From assembly GCA_026874595.1 (NCBI GenBank), contig CM049306.1, positions 100,307,642-100,371,641 of the forward strand: a stretch of 64,000 nt of DNA, written 5' to 3'. Below the pieces are notes generated by a model. The model saw only the letters and a list, made by a program, of their open reading frames with translations, was not told where the DNA came from and searched no databases. Positions 40,792 to 53,225 of this stretch are shown here, in pieces. The position numbers and the translations under genes are program-made. Positions within the stretch are counted from its first letter, which is position 1; the number at the start of each line of letters is the position of its first letter. Source of the stretch: Sipunculus nudus. Its lineage: Eukaryota; Annelida; Sipuncula; Golfingiida; Sipunculidae.

Positions 40792-42453
40792 AACAAAGGG
40801 CCCATGGGCCATGAAGCTCAGCTTATTTTGACTGGGCTATAGTTACAGTGTTGAAAATAGACAGAAAAGAAAAAATTCAGGATTCATAGGAGACCTGCCC
40901 AGGCCCCCCTGGATTTCACAATAGAGGGTTCAAAGGAAAATGGATACACTTTGTGCCCTGTCTGTCTTGGTGCTCAAAATCATGTTTCTGGTCCATAGCT
41001 AGCAGAAAATAGGTCACTGTGATCCAATTTCAGATTTCTAAGGAGAATTGCCAAGGATTACCCTGAATGTCATGTTAGAAGAGTCTAGGGCTAATGGATA
41101 AAATTTGTGCCTTGTCTGTCTGGGTGCGCAAAACCATTTTTCAACCCATAGGTCACATAATATAGGTCACCATGACCTAATTCCAGGTTCTCAAGGACAC
41201 TTAACTAGGACCTCCGTGAAATTTATGTTAAAAGATTCTACGCCCAATGGATACAATTTGTGACCTGTCTGACTGTCTGGGTGCTTATCTGACATCTTTT
41301 CTGATAGGTTGCAAAATATAGGTCATGGTGACCTAATTTCAGTTTTCCAAGGACACTGGCCAAGGATGTCTCAGAGGGTTACATTAGAAGATTCTAGGCC
41401 TAACAGGTACAATGTGTGCCCTGCATAACTTCCTAGGTGCTCAAAATCCTGTTTTCGGCTTGTAGGTCACAAAATGTAGGTCACCATGACCTAATAGCAG
41501 GTTTCCGAGGAGATTTGCCTAGGACCTCCCAGGATGTTGCATTAGAAGATTCTAGGCCTAACACATAAGATTTGTGCCAATTTGACATTCAGGAGGCTCA
41601 AAATCAGGTTTTTGTCACGTAGGTCACAAAATGTAGGTCACCATGACGTAATTTCAGGTTTCAAAGAAGATTTGCCTAGGACCTCCCAGGATGTTGCATT
41701 AGAAGATTCTAGATACGATTTGTCAACATCTGACATTCAGGGTGTTCATACGACATCTTTTTCCTACAAGTCGCAGAATAATGGTCACCATAACCTAATT
41801 TCACGTTTCCAAAGGGATTTGCCTAGGACCTACTTAAATGTCACATTGGAGGCCTTATCGATTCAATTTGTGCCCCGTCTGACTGTCTGGATGCTGAAAA
41901 CCTTGTATTTGGCCTGTAGGTCATAAAATATAGGTCACCATGACCTGATTTCAGGTTTCCAAGAAGATTTGCCTAGAAACTCCAAGGATATTGTGTAAGA
42001 AGACTCGAGGCCTCACAGATACAATTTGTCCCCATCTGCCATTCATGGTGCTCATATGACATCTTTTCTCTATAGGTGGCAGAATATAGGTCACAGGGAC
42101 CTAGTTTCAGGTTTCCAAGGACATTTGCCTAGGATCTCCCAAAATATCAGGTTAAAGGTTTATAGGCCTGATGGATACAATTTGTGCCCCGTCTGACTGT
42201 CTGGGAGCTCGTAATCATGTTTTCTGCCCGTAGTTCACAAAATATATGTCACCATGGCCTAATTTCGGGTTTCCAGGGAGATTTGCCTAGGACCTCCCTG
42301 GATGTATAGTTACAAGTTTCTAGGTCTAACGGTTACGATTTGTGCCCTGTTAATGGACAGACGGCCGGACGACCGGACGGCCGGACAACAGGACTATCCG
42401 GCTAGGATAACTAGGGTTATCGCTATAGCTCAGATGACTTGTCAAGAGGAGCT
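40792..42453 (+). mobile_element. Family 2 modular repeat element (E2a) with 155-bp array
   Basis: The left end (AACAAAGGGCCCATGGGCC, then GAAGCTCAGCTTA) resembles those at 62414 and 53226. The interior is about ten tandem units of 147-158 bp. The right end has a GACGGCCGGACGACCGGACG tract, then CGCTATAGCTCAGATGACTT and an inverted CTTGTCAAG-type hairpin. The left GCTCAGCTTA and right (T)AAGCTC...TTGAC form a short inverted terminal repeat. No transposase. The plus frame at 41582-41926 is array translation. Confidence 0.7.
40850..42360. repeat. About 155-bp tandem array carrying nuclear-receptor-like palindromes
   Basis: Units contain CTAATTTCAGGTTTCCAAGG, TTTGCCTAGGACCTCCC, AGAAGATTCTAGGCC and TTTGTGCCCTGTCTGACTGT. 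The palindrome AGGTCACCATGACCT occurs exactly at 41164-41178, 41478-41492 and 41932-41946. AGGTCATGGTGACCT is at 41320-41334. Diverged copies begin at 41011, 41635, 41782 and 42088. Confidence 0.9.
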
Positions 42454-42462
42454 TACCAATCG

Positions 42463-42496
42463 AGAAAGAAAATGTTAAGATAGGCCAATATAAGAC

Positions 42497-42544
<48 letters not shown>

Positions 42545-42712
42545 GGTAGTGTTACCCTCCGATGTAAAGTGCTCTATGGCCTACAGACTAGGCCAGAGCG
42601 GTATAAATCAGGTGAATGTGGTTAGCTTCATTCTAACCACATTCACCTGATGATCGGGTCGCATCCCGTGAAACAGACTGTTGTGAATTAACAGTGTTGT
42701 TTTTCTTCAGAG

Positions 42713-42754
<42 letters not shown>

Positions 42755-42790
42755 GTCTTATATTGGCCTATGTTGACATTTTCTTTTGTC

Positions 42791-42793
<3 letters not shown>
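42463..42793. repeat. Nested large inverted repeat with internal hairpin (includes copy B of the 93-bp element)
   Basis: The outer arms (42463-42541 and about 42716-42793) share GAAAATGT, ATAGGCCAATATAAGACATT and (AT)n in inverted orientation. Inside, a perfect 18-bp inverted repeat TCAGGTGAATGTGGTTAG (42608-42625 and 42633-42650) has a 7-base loop. Positions 42621-42713 are the inverted copy B of 15348-15440. A third small palindrome, GGCCTAcagacTAGGCC, lies at about 42580. Confidence 0.85.

Positions 42794-42794
<1 letters not shown>

Positions 42795-42855
<61 letters not shown>
42795..42855. repeat. (AT)n microsatellite
   Basis: About thirty AT units; Ile/Tyr frames on both strands are artefacts. 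Confidence 0.95.
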
Positions 42856-42857
<2 letters not shown>

Positions 42858-44320
42858 TCGTAAAATATTTTTCCCAATCAAAAGCCTGTATGAAGCTTTT
42901 ATATAACTGCATACGGCAGCCGATATTCGACTATAGTTTCGGTATTATGATAGAAAAATGCAAATATGGATAAATAGATTAACTAAATCAATCAGCATTA
43001 TGTAAAGAAAGGGTTAACTATATGGTATATATGTCGCATATACAATTGCCTGAATATATTTGTCAATATGCGGCACTACACAAGTATCGCACTACATGAA
43101 GTCAAGCAAAAGCTAAATTGTTTCTCACATTTATATCTATACAAACTATATACGTCTAATCCTTACCCTTAGTTCTCGACATTTTTCTTTTAGCTTTTCC
43201 TCAGAAAATGCATTTCCTTTACATTTAGCGTCTCTTTGTTTCGATGTTCTCCTCCTGACGAGAGCTCTATTCTACTCCTGTTGTAAAGTCTGCTTCGCAT
43301 ATTTTAAACTTATGTGTGAAGGACCCCTGTGGCTGGAGTACACTTATAACATCATGACAAATATTGTATATAGGCCATTTTTGTATTCTGCGGGTCTATG
43401 GGGGAATATAGTCACTTTTTTGGCCCACTTGGAAAGCAATAAACAAATAGGTAATACCATCAACTCATGTAAAGTCAAATGTCACACTTATCTGTACTGA
43501 GGTTAAAACCAGAGTTACAAGGTTATTCTCTGATCTCACAATGTCATCGGCAAATTTTCAAATAGCCAGTCGAGACCTGCAAAGCTGTATGACCTGGCAT
43601 GGCACTCCTAGATCACTGCAAGGACTCAAATTATGCTATTTCTCACTAAGTTCCAATAAAGGTTGGACGAGTTCCGGTGATGCTATATCATCAGCGGTTT
43701 GTAATGGTGTAAGGTATTTTCTCGTCCCTTTCAGCGTATGAATTGTGACATGTTTCTACCAGATAAACCTCAAGGGTTGACCAAAAGAGCATGGGAAACG
43801 ATTCCAGTTGGCCCCGCAAGTCTCTATAATGATTCGTGGCGAACTATACACATGTATATCACTAGCGCATGGGGTATAACGACATTTCCCGTTTGAATTT
43901 GAAATGCATTCATTTAAAGATAAGAAAACCGCATGTACGATTTAACTTGAGAAAAAAATTAAATATTTTCGTGTTACTCTTTGTGCCATATAGGGAGGAG
44001 GGTTAAGGATGACAAGTCACATGACATGAAGAACGAAATGGCTTATATCATGCCCTCACTGTATCAGATTTCTGTCATTTTTACCACTGACAGCAGGGAA
44101 TCTGGCAAAAACACACTCACTAAAACAGACATCAGTCATGTGAAAAAGCACCTTTTCTGACCCTTACCAACCTTCCAGTGACGTTTTCCGTTACTCTCTG
44201 AGAGATAGAACGCCCCTGTTCGCCATGAAAATACGACTCCATAAGTATATTCTGACTTAGCAGGTATTGTTTACATAATTTACTTCAGAGGGGCATACCT
44301 GCCTGGTTAACATGGTTATA

Positions 44321-44382
<62 letters not shown>

Positions 44383-45667
44383 GTTCACTTATGGGATGTA
44401 TTGTATATAAAAAGGATTAGCAAATAATTTATTTGTATCGTTCATAAATTATAATCAAATGGTTATCAGGTAATGTATACATTAATTTAGAAAACGATTA
44501 CGACCCTCTATATTGATGGATAAAATGATTCCGACCTTTTTAATCAAATAATGTGTGATATTTAACTTGAACCACCGTGTAACAGACTCAAGTGGAACTT
44601 GCAGAGTACAAAAATTACCGAGAAGTTTATAGGCTGTTTGAATATATCAGCCCTACTCCTTAAAGAGGAATAAAAGCCAGATCGGGGTACGGATACGTGC
44701 CGAGTTCTGAATTTCCTTGATGCAGCTGCAACGTGATTAGGGTTTTTTTACACCGAGTCTCGTGCTGATGATAAAACTAGGAAACTAAATCTTCTATATA
44801 GCTCTTTTTCAAAAGAATGATGCAATATAAATTTCTTATGAATATTTGGCAGTGAATACAGTGAGGTTTCGTGAAGGCCCTTAATAAATTACAATACAAT
44901 TTCGCAGAACAATAAGGGATAAACTTCGATTTACAAAAACTGTGTTAACTTTGAGGAAAGCTCGCACAACCGAGCATTCTATGCACACAGGACTACTCTT
45001 CAGCAATACTTACTTTGACTTACTCATTTTTCTGTCATCTTCAGCAGAAGATAGACTGCCTTTACTCTTTTCCGTGAATTACATGTTACGCGTTCACACT
45101 ACTCACATCTGAAGTACAAACTTATGGCTGAAATGTATTCCTAAAGCAACACTTTTCTCTCTTATCTATGGTTATAGGTCTATGTATCATATTGATAACA
45201 TCCTCGTTTGCGACAACAACACTGACTTTGTTCAGAATCACTTAAATAAGATGACTTTTGGCTAGATAAACCTTGTAAATATGGTTAAACGTGTTCAAAG
45301 TTGATATAAAAATTATGTCACATCCTACATTGCACGCTCTCTTTTGATTTTTCGTTGTAACCATCATTTACCCTTTCCTAAGCAGCCATTACATATACAA
45401 CAGGGTATCCGTGGTTAAGAACAAACCACTCTTCAGCCTTCCGTCAGAGGTCGCTTTTACTCAAAACAAACCTCTTCTCGGTATTGCGTGCACCGGCCGT
45501 TTTCTACTTGTCTGAAACTTCATGCAGAATCAAAATATACAGTCAAAGAAACGTCTTCTGTTATTTCGAACATATGCATGCAAAGCAAATATTTTCTTTT
45601 TTTTTCAATACATCCTCATGAAACAATCCAAGGTCATTAAATATACCTTGAAACAAATCTGTTCAAA
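42856..45667. other. Non-coding; contains an (AT)n tract
   Basis: No gene recognised. (AT)n lies at about 44324-44380. Frames at 43312-43500 and 43541-43741 have no recognised domain. Confidence 0.4.
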
Positions 45668-46430
45668 CGAATTTCAATCGATTACGACAACTTTTTTCAC
45701 TTTATATCTACGTTATTTCAATCGATTACATCTTCTCTCTTCACTATACACTTACATTATTTCAACCGAGTACATCTACTTTCTTTCTTTTACATCTACG
45801 TTTTTCAATAGATTACATCTTCTCTCTTCACGATACACTTACATTATTTCAATCGGTTAAATATACTCTCATTTCTTTACACATCTACTCTCTTCACTTT
45901 ACATCTACGTTTATTCAATAGATTCTACTATTCTCTTCACTTTACACTTATGTTATTCCAATTAATCACATCTACTGTCTTCACATTACAATAACCTTAT
46001 TTCAATAGATTACACCTTATTTCAATAGATTACACCTTCTCTCTTCACATTACATCTATGTTATTTCAATAGTTTACATCAACTTTCTTCACTTAAACAC
46101 CTACGTGATTTAAATCGGTTACATCTACTGTTGTCATTTTTCATCTATGTTATTTTAACTGATTATAACTACTCTCTAAACTTTACACCTACTTTTTTTT
46201 TTCAATTGATTACATCTACTCTTTTCACATTACATCAACGTTATTTCAATCGATTACATCTACTCGGTTCACTTTGCACCTATGTTATTTCAATCGATAA
46301 CATCTACTCTGTTTACTTTACACCTATGGTTTTTCAATCAATTATAGCTACTCTCTTCACTTTATATCTATGTTATTTCAATCGATTACATCTACTGTGT
46401 TCACTTTACACCTACGTTACTGAAGTATTT
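45668..46430. repeat. 44-bp minisatellite
   Basis: About seventeen degenerate units of the form GTTATTTCAATCGATTACAT then CTACTCTCTTCACTTTACACCTAC. Successive TTCAATCG anchors fall at about 45675, 45719, 45763, 45806 and 45850. The array is T/C-rich on the plus strand. Frames at 45522-45860 and 46131-46535 are array translations. Confidence 0.9.
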
Positions 46431-47300
46431 ACACCCCAATTCATTGCGGGGAAACGATTTCTTTGCCCGCAATTGCAAACCAGCAGAATCTATCTCTCGA
46501 GGGCGACTCGCCCACAGTGGCTAAAAACACCCTAAATCGCAACTAAACTCACAATAAAAGTTAACCAACACGAACCTGTTCTGAATTTTCATCTAAAAGT
46601 GCGAGTAGTATAAGGACTGAAATCAACTGTTCCATGAAGGTACCACGCTCCAATATAAACCTGAACCGAAATAAACAGAACCTATTTGTAATGTCACAGT
46701 TTATAGGCCCTGGAATATGGTGCATGGTGTACTAGATGTCCGTGGAGTTAACAAAGATCACTATTCAATCTATTATATATCAAGAATCAGCACGCGTAGC
46801 CCTCTGTTAAGACCAACTTTACACATACACGTTTTGCGCATATAGAATACCTAATTGGTAGTTACATTATGCATTAAAGGGCCATGGATCCGAGGACAAT
46901 ACTCAAGTAAATTGTCGCCACAGGAAGGACCCCACTTTGGCCTCAGCATTCTTTCATGCAAGCATTCCTACATCTGTGTTATTGTAGTGAGCAGCACGCA
47001 CGGACTAACGTAAACCTTAAAAATACTACAGTTGGGTAATTCTGTTGACCTATGTGATTCTGGCAGGGGTTTAACACTGCAGTAAAACTGGCGTTAACCG
47101 GGAACGATTGCGTTAAGCTGACAATTTGTCCCGCATGCGATGTATCTTGATCAATGGCACACCTGGACGGATTTTTCACATTGGTAGTACTTCACGCATA
47201 TAACTCGTAAACTATTTTACTGGTGGACATATAATGTAGATTATACCACTCTTCCTAATCTCTAAAATATATGTGTTCCTCCATGTTCCAGTGTGCACAA

Positions 47301-47350
<50 letters not shown>

Positions 47351-48378
47351 GTTATAGTGCAGGTCTTCAAAATACCTACAAACAACGATCGCAAGAATCC
47401 AGAATCAACACACAGTGTATGTGCATGCACGTATATCATCGGGACAATTAAACCTATGCCAAAACACAGCATATGAACGCAAGTAATAAATGAATAAAAT
47501 ACATAGTAACTCTTGTAGTCCTCAGAGGTGAACTAAAAAATGGGGAATCGGACTCCTACGCGGCATTTTAATGTGCTATTAAGGACTTTTTATTTCTATA
47601 CGAAACGGGGGATATTTAAGCTGCAGTATTAAGAAGCATTATATTAGTATGCTTTTAAAAACAGTATACATTTAAATTATATATATATCAGTGGCTAGTT
47701 TTCTTTAAATCAGATAATAATCGAGCACAGATGGATGAAGGTTGGAACACATTCACACATACGCGCATGCCATCAGTTGTATAAATTGTAAGTTGCATTT
47801 TAAAGCAAAAGAGATTGCATTTTCAGTACCTTTTCGATTTGTCCGAGTTTCTGGTTTTGCAAGGTGAATCCTCTCGGGAATTTTCTTAGATGACGTCATA
47901 TTCATAATGTATATATGATGCGACTATGATTTTATCTCGTCTTATAACACTCACTTCCAGCTAGCAGGTCTTATTATAATCCTAATATGCAACGTGTTCT
48001 ACATTATATAATACTGTCTCTCTCACCTAATATATCATTTCATAAGTTACCATGTCTGCGTAAATATGAACAATACAAGTGAAAACGTCTGGTAAAGACC
48101 ACCGAGATTTCAATATATAAAAAACATGTATAGCAAGCCTTAGATCGGTTTATCTGGATTTTCCGTTTACTTTGAGACATTAAAGGCGGTGCTCTTTGAA
48201 GGGATACTTTCCCATATGCATATGGGCATGCCTGGCAGTGAAAGTAATTTGTGGCATATCTATTGGGATTTTTTTTCGTCATCTTTAGGGAACCGCTATA
48301 TTGGGTTCTTCAGTTTTGTAACATTTACCCAAGAACTGCCTGGTGACACCTGTGGCTTTGCATGGCACATGCTACATT

Positions 48379-48455
<77 letters not shown>

Positions 48456-48516
48456 GCCCGTCTCTCTTATCTTTTACCTCGCCTTACAATAGATTGATTG
48501 TGCCATCCTGAAAAGT

Positions 48517-48571
<55 letters not shown>

Positions 48572-49260
48572 TGGACATTTATAACACTTGACTTGTTTTC
48601 ATTAAAAACTTTAAAATGAAGAAAAAAATGATAAATCTGATATGTATTTCACAATATTTGAAATATTATGTAACCCTCGTTTTCCCATGACTTGTGTCCA
48701 ATCACAATCTTATATCTTATGGAATAGTGTATCCTTTAGCATTAAAAACTTCTATAAGAATATATTTCTAAATACACGTATATTGCGTGTAATTTAAAAA
48801 ACAAATAAATAATCCTATTATAATTTCTTATCAAATAACGTCTGTTTTTTATTATAATACACATGTGTAACATAAAATTGAAGGGATTCATGTGGAGTTA
48901 AAGGGAAACTATGAATTCCTGGTGATTAAAAAGACCATGGAGTTGCACGATGCAATTATATTGTGTTACAAAAAAATAACAACAAATTGTATTCATAGAT
49001 GTTAGGTCCCCTCCGGAAAATATATGAATGTACCCATGAGGATATGTATGTACATGTAATGATGTATACATTCAGGGCAGGTTCACTGAACATACTCCAT
49101 TAGTCATTGTCACATCAGCTCGACTTTTCCAGTAACAGTAAACACATATACGTACGGCATGCTCGGTGACCACGAGCCTCGGTGACTACCGTCCTCGGTA
49201 TAAAACAACATAGTCACCTCTAACGACGCTGAATATCCCTTAATTCCCATAAATTATTCT
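46431..49260. other. Non-coding; several (AT)n tracts
   Basis: No gene recognised. (AT)n tracts lie at 47301-47349, 48381-48451 and 48521-48570. Confidence 0.45.
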
Positions 49261-49264
49261 GTGG

Positions 49265-49976
49265 AGCCATTTCTTTCGTGGCACCACCAGTCTACAGAAA
49301 ATGATGAAACACTCCATGATGCATATGCATGCAAAGAATAATGCTGATCAATGCATTAGTTGTTTAGATACCAGAGCTTTTGTATCAAATTTTTAGTTAT
49401 TTTGGGGGTACTTCTGAGCCCATTAGCTCGGAGAATATGGGTGACAGAGACCTAATTTCAGGTTTCCATGGAGACTATTCATGGGCCTCCCAGCATGTCA
49501 AAAAAGAAGATTCTAGGTCTAGGCGTTACGATTTGTGCCCTGTTAACAGATGACCGCATCTCTTAAAGTCTCAAAAATAGAGAAAAAAAAATCGTAAAAA
49601 ATCGAAAAATACAGGTGGCGCCACAAGTCTGCACAAACTGATGAAATATTCCATGATTAATATCCATGCACAAAATCAAGGTGATCAATGCATTAGTTGT
49701 TCAGATGTTTGAGCTTTTGTATCAAATTTTTCATTATTCTGGGGGGTACTTCGAAGCCCCATAGCTTGAAGAATATGGGTAACAGAGATCTAATTCTAGG
49801 TTTCCAAGATTTTTCATGGACCTCCCTGGATGTAAAGTGAGAAGATTCCAGGTCCAGTGGTTACGATTTGTGCCTTGTGAACGGACAGACGGCCGGATGG
49901 CCCGACGGCCGGACGGACGACGGAAAAAGAGTGATCGCTATAGCTCAGATGACTTACAGTAAGCTGAGCTTATAAA
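49265..49976 (+). mobile_element. Family 2 modular repeat element, 5'-truncated (E2b)
   Basis: Two tandem monomers of about 336 bp, starting at the variants GTGGCACCACC (49279-49289) and GGTGGCGCCACA (49614-49625), match the array at 62600-64000. They are followed by GACGGCCGGATGGCCCGACG and the family 2 3' hairpin at 49944-49968, whose arms are CTCAG and CTGAG with inner CTTAC/GTAAG. No left terminus was found. Confidence 0.7.
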
Positions 49977-50731
49977 ACTGCGGAATCAAGCGTTAAAACC
50001 CAAGAGCGGATTACCTATAAACTCAAAAATACAGATATGCACTGCATAAGTATAGCCCCCTGTGCTCAGTACTGGTATTAGCATAAAGGCCCATGAAAGA
50101 GAGAGGTCTTTTTTCAATAAACGGGGAAACTGTGGAGAATATATATAGTGGTATCTGTTAATTACCACATGTTCAACCAGATCCATATATATACTGCATG
50201 GCGGAACGGAGACAGATACTTCGGTGAGAAATAACGTCGAGTTCCTATCGGAACAACGCCTTAAATAAACAACAATTGCAACAAAAATCTGAGTGAAAAT
50301 GCTGACTTTACGGACAAACATATGCGTACAAATTACCTGCCGTTAATCCTATAAATCTAGAAAGTGTATTGTTACCTGTAATGTCAGGATCCCAGTTAAT
50401 GACCCAAGGTAAAGCTGTTACCGGAGTTGTACCGTCCATATTCATGTCTGTCTAGTATATGAATATGTACTGAAGTAACTGCTGTATATACTCACATGAT
50501 ATTCAAAACTTGACTTGATTGACCTTGTCTAGTGTTTACAAATATTAAAGATGACTAATCCTGATGTTTACTTTATTACTTTGATTACGTGCTCTAAAAA
50601 GTCGCATCATCGTTAAGTCAATGAGTAAACATCTTCCATTAGAAGTAATAGTCTACCTGAATTATACGACATGGTTAATGCAGAACACGTGCACTCGCCC
50701 ACCGCTTATTAAAATCTAAAGCAGAATTATG
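49977..50731. other. Non-coding spacer
   Basis: The 111-codon minus-strand frame at 49986-50321 shows no recognised domain. No gene supported. Confidence 0.4.
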
Positions 50732-51660
50732 TGAAACCAGATGTGGTCGGACAATGGTCCTCGGAGGGCCCCGCGTTTTCTGCTAGTGCTGGACTAGTTT
50801 ACATATGGGTGAAAAAAAATAAATTAAATTCGAAAAGTATGACAAACAGAAACAAGTTTTTATCCATATGCATGAGGGAAAAAATCCTACTGGATCAAAT
50901 GATATTAAAGAAGATATGTCTGAAATAATGTGTGCAATAGAAAATCACCGAATGTATTCTGTTAGCCATATTTTAATTTGAGCAAGTCTGTAATTCAATA
51001 GGTCTGGAGCCCTCATGGGCACCAATGATCCCTGTGACATTGGGAAAGCTGCAGTATGTTGTTGTTGAGTTATTGCGCACGAAATAAATCAGCGATTGGG
51101 CTTTGAAGGCCATATAGGAATTCCGACAGATCTGTATTCAATAGGTCTGAAGCCCTCATATGTACCAACCATCCCTGTGAATTTGAAGAAGTTGCAGTAT
51201 ATTGTTGTTGAGTTATCGCGCGCGAAAGAAAATCAGCGATTGGGCTGTGGCGGCCATATTGGAATTCCGACGTGTCTGTAATTCGATAGGTCTTGAGCAG
51301 CCCTCATAGGTACCAATCACCCCTGTGAATTTGGGAAAGCTGCAGTATGTTGTTGACTTTTTGTTGAGTTATCGCGCGCGAAAGAAAATCAGCGATTGGG
51401 CTGTGGCAGCCATACTGAAATTCCGACGTGTCTGTAATTCGAAAGGTCTGGAGCCCTCATAGGTACCAATCATCCCTGTGTGAATTTGGGAAAGCTGCAG
51501 TATGTTGTTGAGTTATCGCGCGCGAAAGAAAATCAGCGATTGGGCTGTGGCGGCCATATTGGAATTCCGACGTGTCTGTAATTCGATAGGTCTGAAGCCC
51601 TCATAGGTACCAATCATCCCTGTGAATTTGGGAAAGCTGCAGTATGTTGTTGAGTTATCC
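50732..51660 (+). mobile_element. Family 3 modular repeat element, right end replaced (E3b)
   Basis: The left unique part (GATGTGGTCGGACAATGGTCC, GGAGGGCCCCGCG) matches 26298-26490. It is followed by about five 145-bp units with the same CTGTGGCGGCCATATT core. Unlike E3a, the array does not reach the CCGCTTG hairpin: after TTGAGTTATC it passes straight into a family 1-type module at 51660. Confidence 0.7.
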
Positions 51661-52180
51661 AAAGTCAGACAAACAGACGGACGCTGTGCAAAAATGATTG
51701 CAGGTGGCGCCACCAGTTTTGCCTATGATAAAGTGCTATGTGAGATCTATACACATGCAAAATTGTGGCCCAATCGGTCAAACGGTTCCCGATTTATGAG
51801 CTTGGATGTCTGCAGCGTAAACGTGAATGTAGGTGGCGCCACCTGTCATAAAATCAAGAAAGCTGTCCAGGATGTAAACACATGCAAAATTTCAGGTGGA
51901 TAGGTCCAACCAATGCAGAGATATGAGTGATTTTATCCCAAGGCAGATGAACAGATTGACGCTGAGCAAAAATGGTTGCAGGTGGCGCCACCATTTTTAT
52001 GTATGTTATAAAGCTATCCAAGAGCTACATTTGTGCGAAAAATTTTTCCTGATCGGTCAAACGGTTCCCGAGATATGTGGGTTAATGTGTAAAAACAGAC
52101 GCACAGATGGACGCAGAGCGCAGAGGAAAGGTCAGAGGTCTAAACAAAATCGGGGCGCAGCAGTTCACATGTGACCCGAA
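51661..52180 (+). mobile_element. Family 1-type GGTGGCGCCACC module, right end lost
   Basis: It contains exact palindromes at 51703-51714, 51832-51843 and 51981-51992. The segment CGGGGCGCAGCAGTTCACAT, near its right edge, corresponds inverted to part of 8209-8270. The CGG run and terminal hairpin found at 8114-8180 are missing here, so the sequence leaves the family after about 52190. Confidence 0.65.
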
Positions 52181-52824
52181 CATAAACCCGGGTTTCGTAA
52201 AGTTCCGCCAAGCGGTTACGGATTTGACAGGATTTGACCAGATATGACCAAATTTGACTGGATTTTAATGCACTCTAGGAACGTTGCATTCAGCGCCACC
52301 TTAAGAGCGTAAGTTGGCAAGCCCCGAGGAAACAAGTTTCTAGGAATGGCTGATTGGCCGTGTTATCAGCCCGTGTTATCAGCCAGGAGCTGACCTGGTC
52401 AGTGAGATCATCAGTAGACACCGTCCAACAACAAACGCTGAAAGCAGCTCGAAAAGCATGGTCCTAGTGGAGGATTTGGAATCTCTGACATCATGTTTTC
52501 TAGTGATTTACGTGGAAGCTGAAGATCGGAGAAACTATTTATTAAATCTGTAAAGATCTTGAGTGGTTTATACTAATGTCTCAATGTATTACTACTAGTT
52601 TGTATTGTGGGTTGGGACAGCGCCACTCTGGTTTCCCATGGACAAACTTTATCCGTGGGATACACTCGCGCAGTTTCTGATAGATGGCGCTGAGTTTAAT
52701 ATTCCACAATATTGTCCGATTCCTTAGGATTTACGACCAACTAAGAAAATTTCCCACTTCAGAACACATACGGGGCATCATTACCAACAGTCTTCTCTAA
52801 TATGAACAAAAACGAACTAAACTG
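52181..52824. other. Non-coding spacer
   Basis: No gene recognised. A short tandem CCGTGTTATCAGC duplication lies at about 52350-52380. Confidence 0.4.
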
Positions 52825-52895
52825 GCCTCTGTGGCTCATAAGTAGAGCGCAGGACTCAAAGCCGGGAGATCGTGGGTTCAAATCTCAGCCGAGGC
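52825..52895 (+). other. tRNA-like sequence, probably the head of a tRNA-derived SINE
   Basis: A 71-nt cloverleaf can be drawn. Acceptor halves GCCTCTG and CCGAGGC pair at 6 of 7 positions. The D stem is GCTC/GAGC. The T arm is GTGGG-TTCAAAT-CTCAG with B-box GGGTTCAAATC. The anticodon stem is poor (CAGG/CCGG with an A-G mismatch and an enlarged loop), so a working tRNA is unlikely. Downstream sequence to about 53120 may be the SINE body. No second copy was seen in this window. Confidence 0.55.
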
Positions 52896-53225
52896 GATGA
52901 GGTTTTTCACGGTCGGCCACCACCAAGGGTGAGCGCTCTGCAGGAAAAATGTACGAGTGAGTCTTTTTTTTTTGGGGGGGGGGGTCCTCGGTGTTATGAC
53001 CTAGCAATGGGGATGATTACACACAGGGCCCGCAGGTGCGGTAAACACCGGGCCTTTGTGACACCAGGATACAAAAATAAAAATGATAGAAAGCGAGTTA
53101 TACCGCCCTGTTTAGTAGTCCCAAACCGAAATGGAAACTCTGCAGATGTACATACTTAGGTTAAGAATTAGATAAGTCAGGATTTAAACAAATGGAGGCG
53201 GTTACATCCACGAATAAATGTTTAA
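52896..53225 (+). other. Possible SINE body and spacer
   Basis: It follows the tRNA-like head directly. It contains a T9-G10 tract at about 52964-52983 and an AAAAATAAAAATG stretch near 53072 that could be a SINE tail. The boundaries are a guess. Confidence 0.35.
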
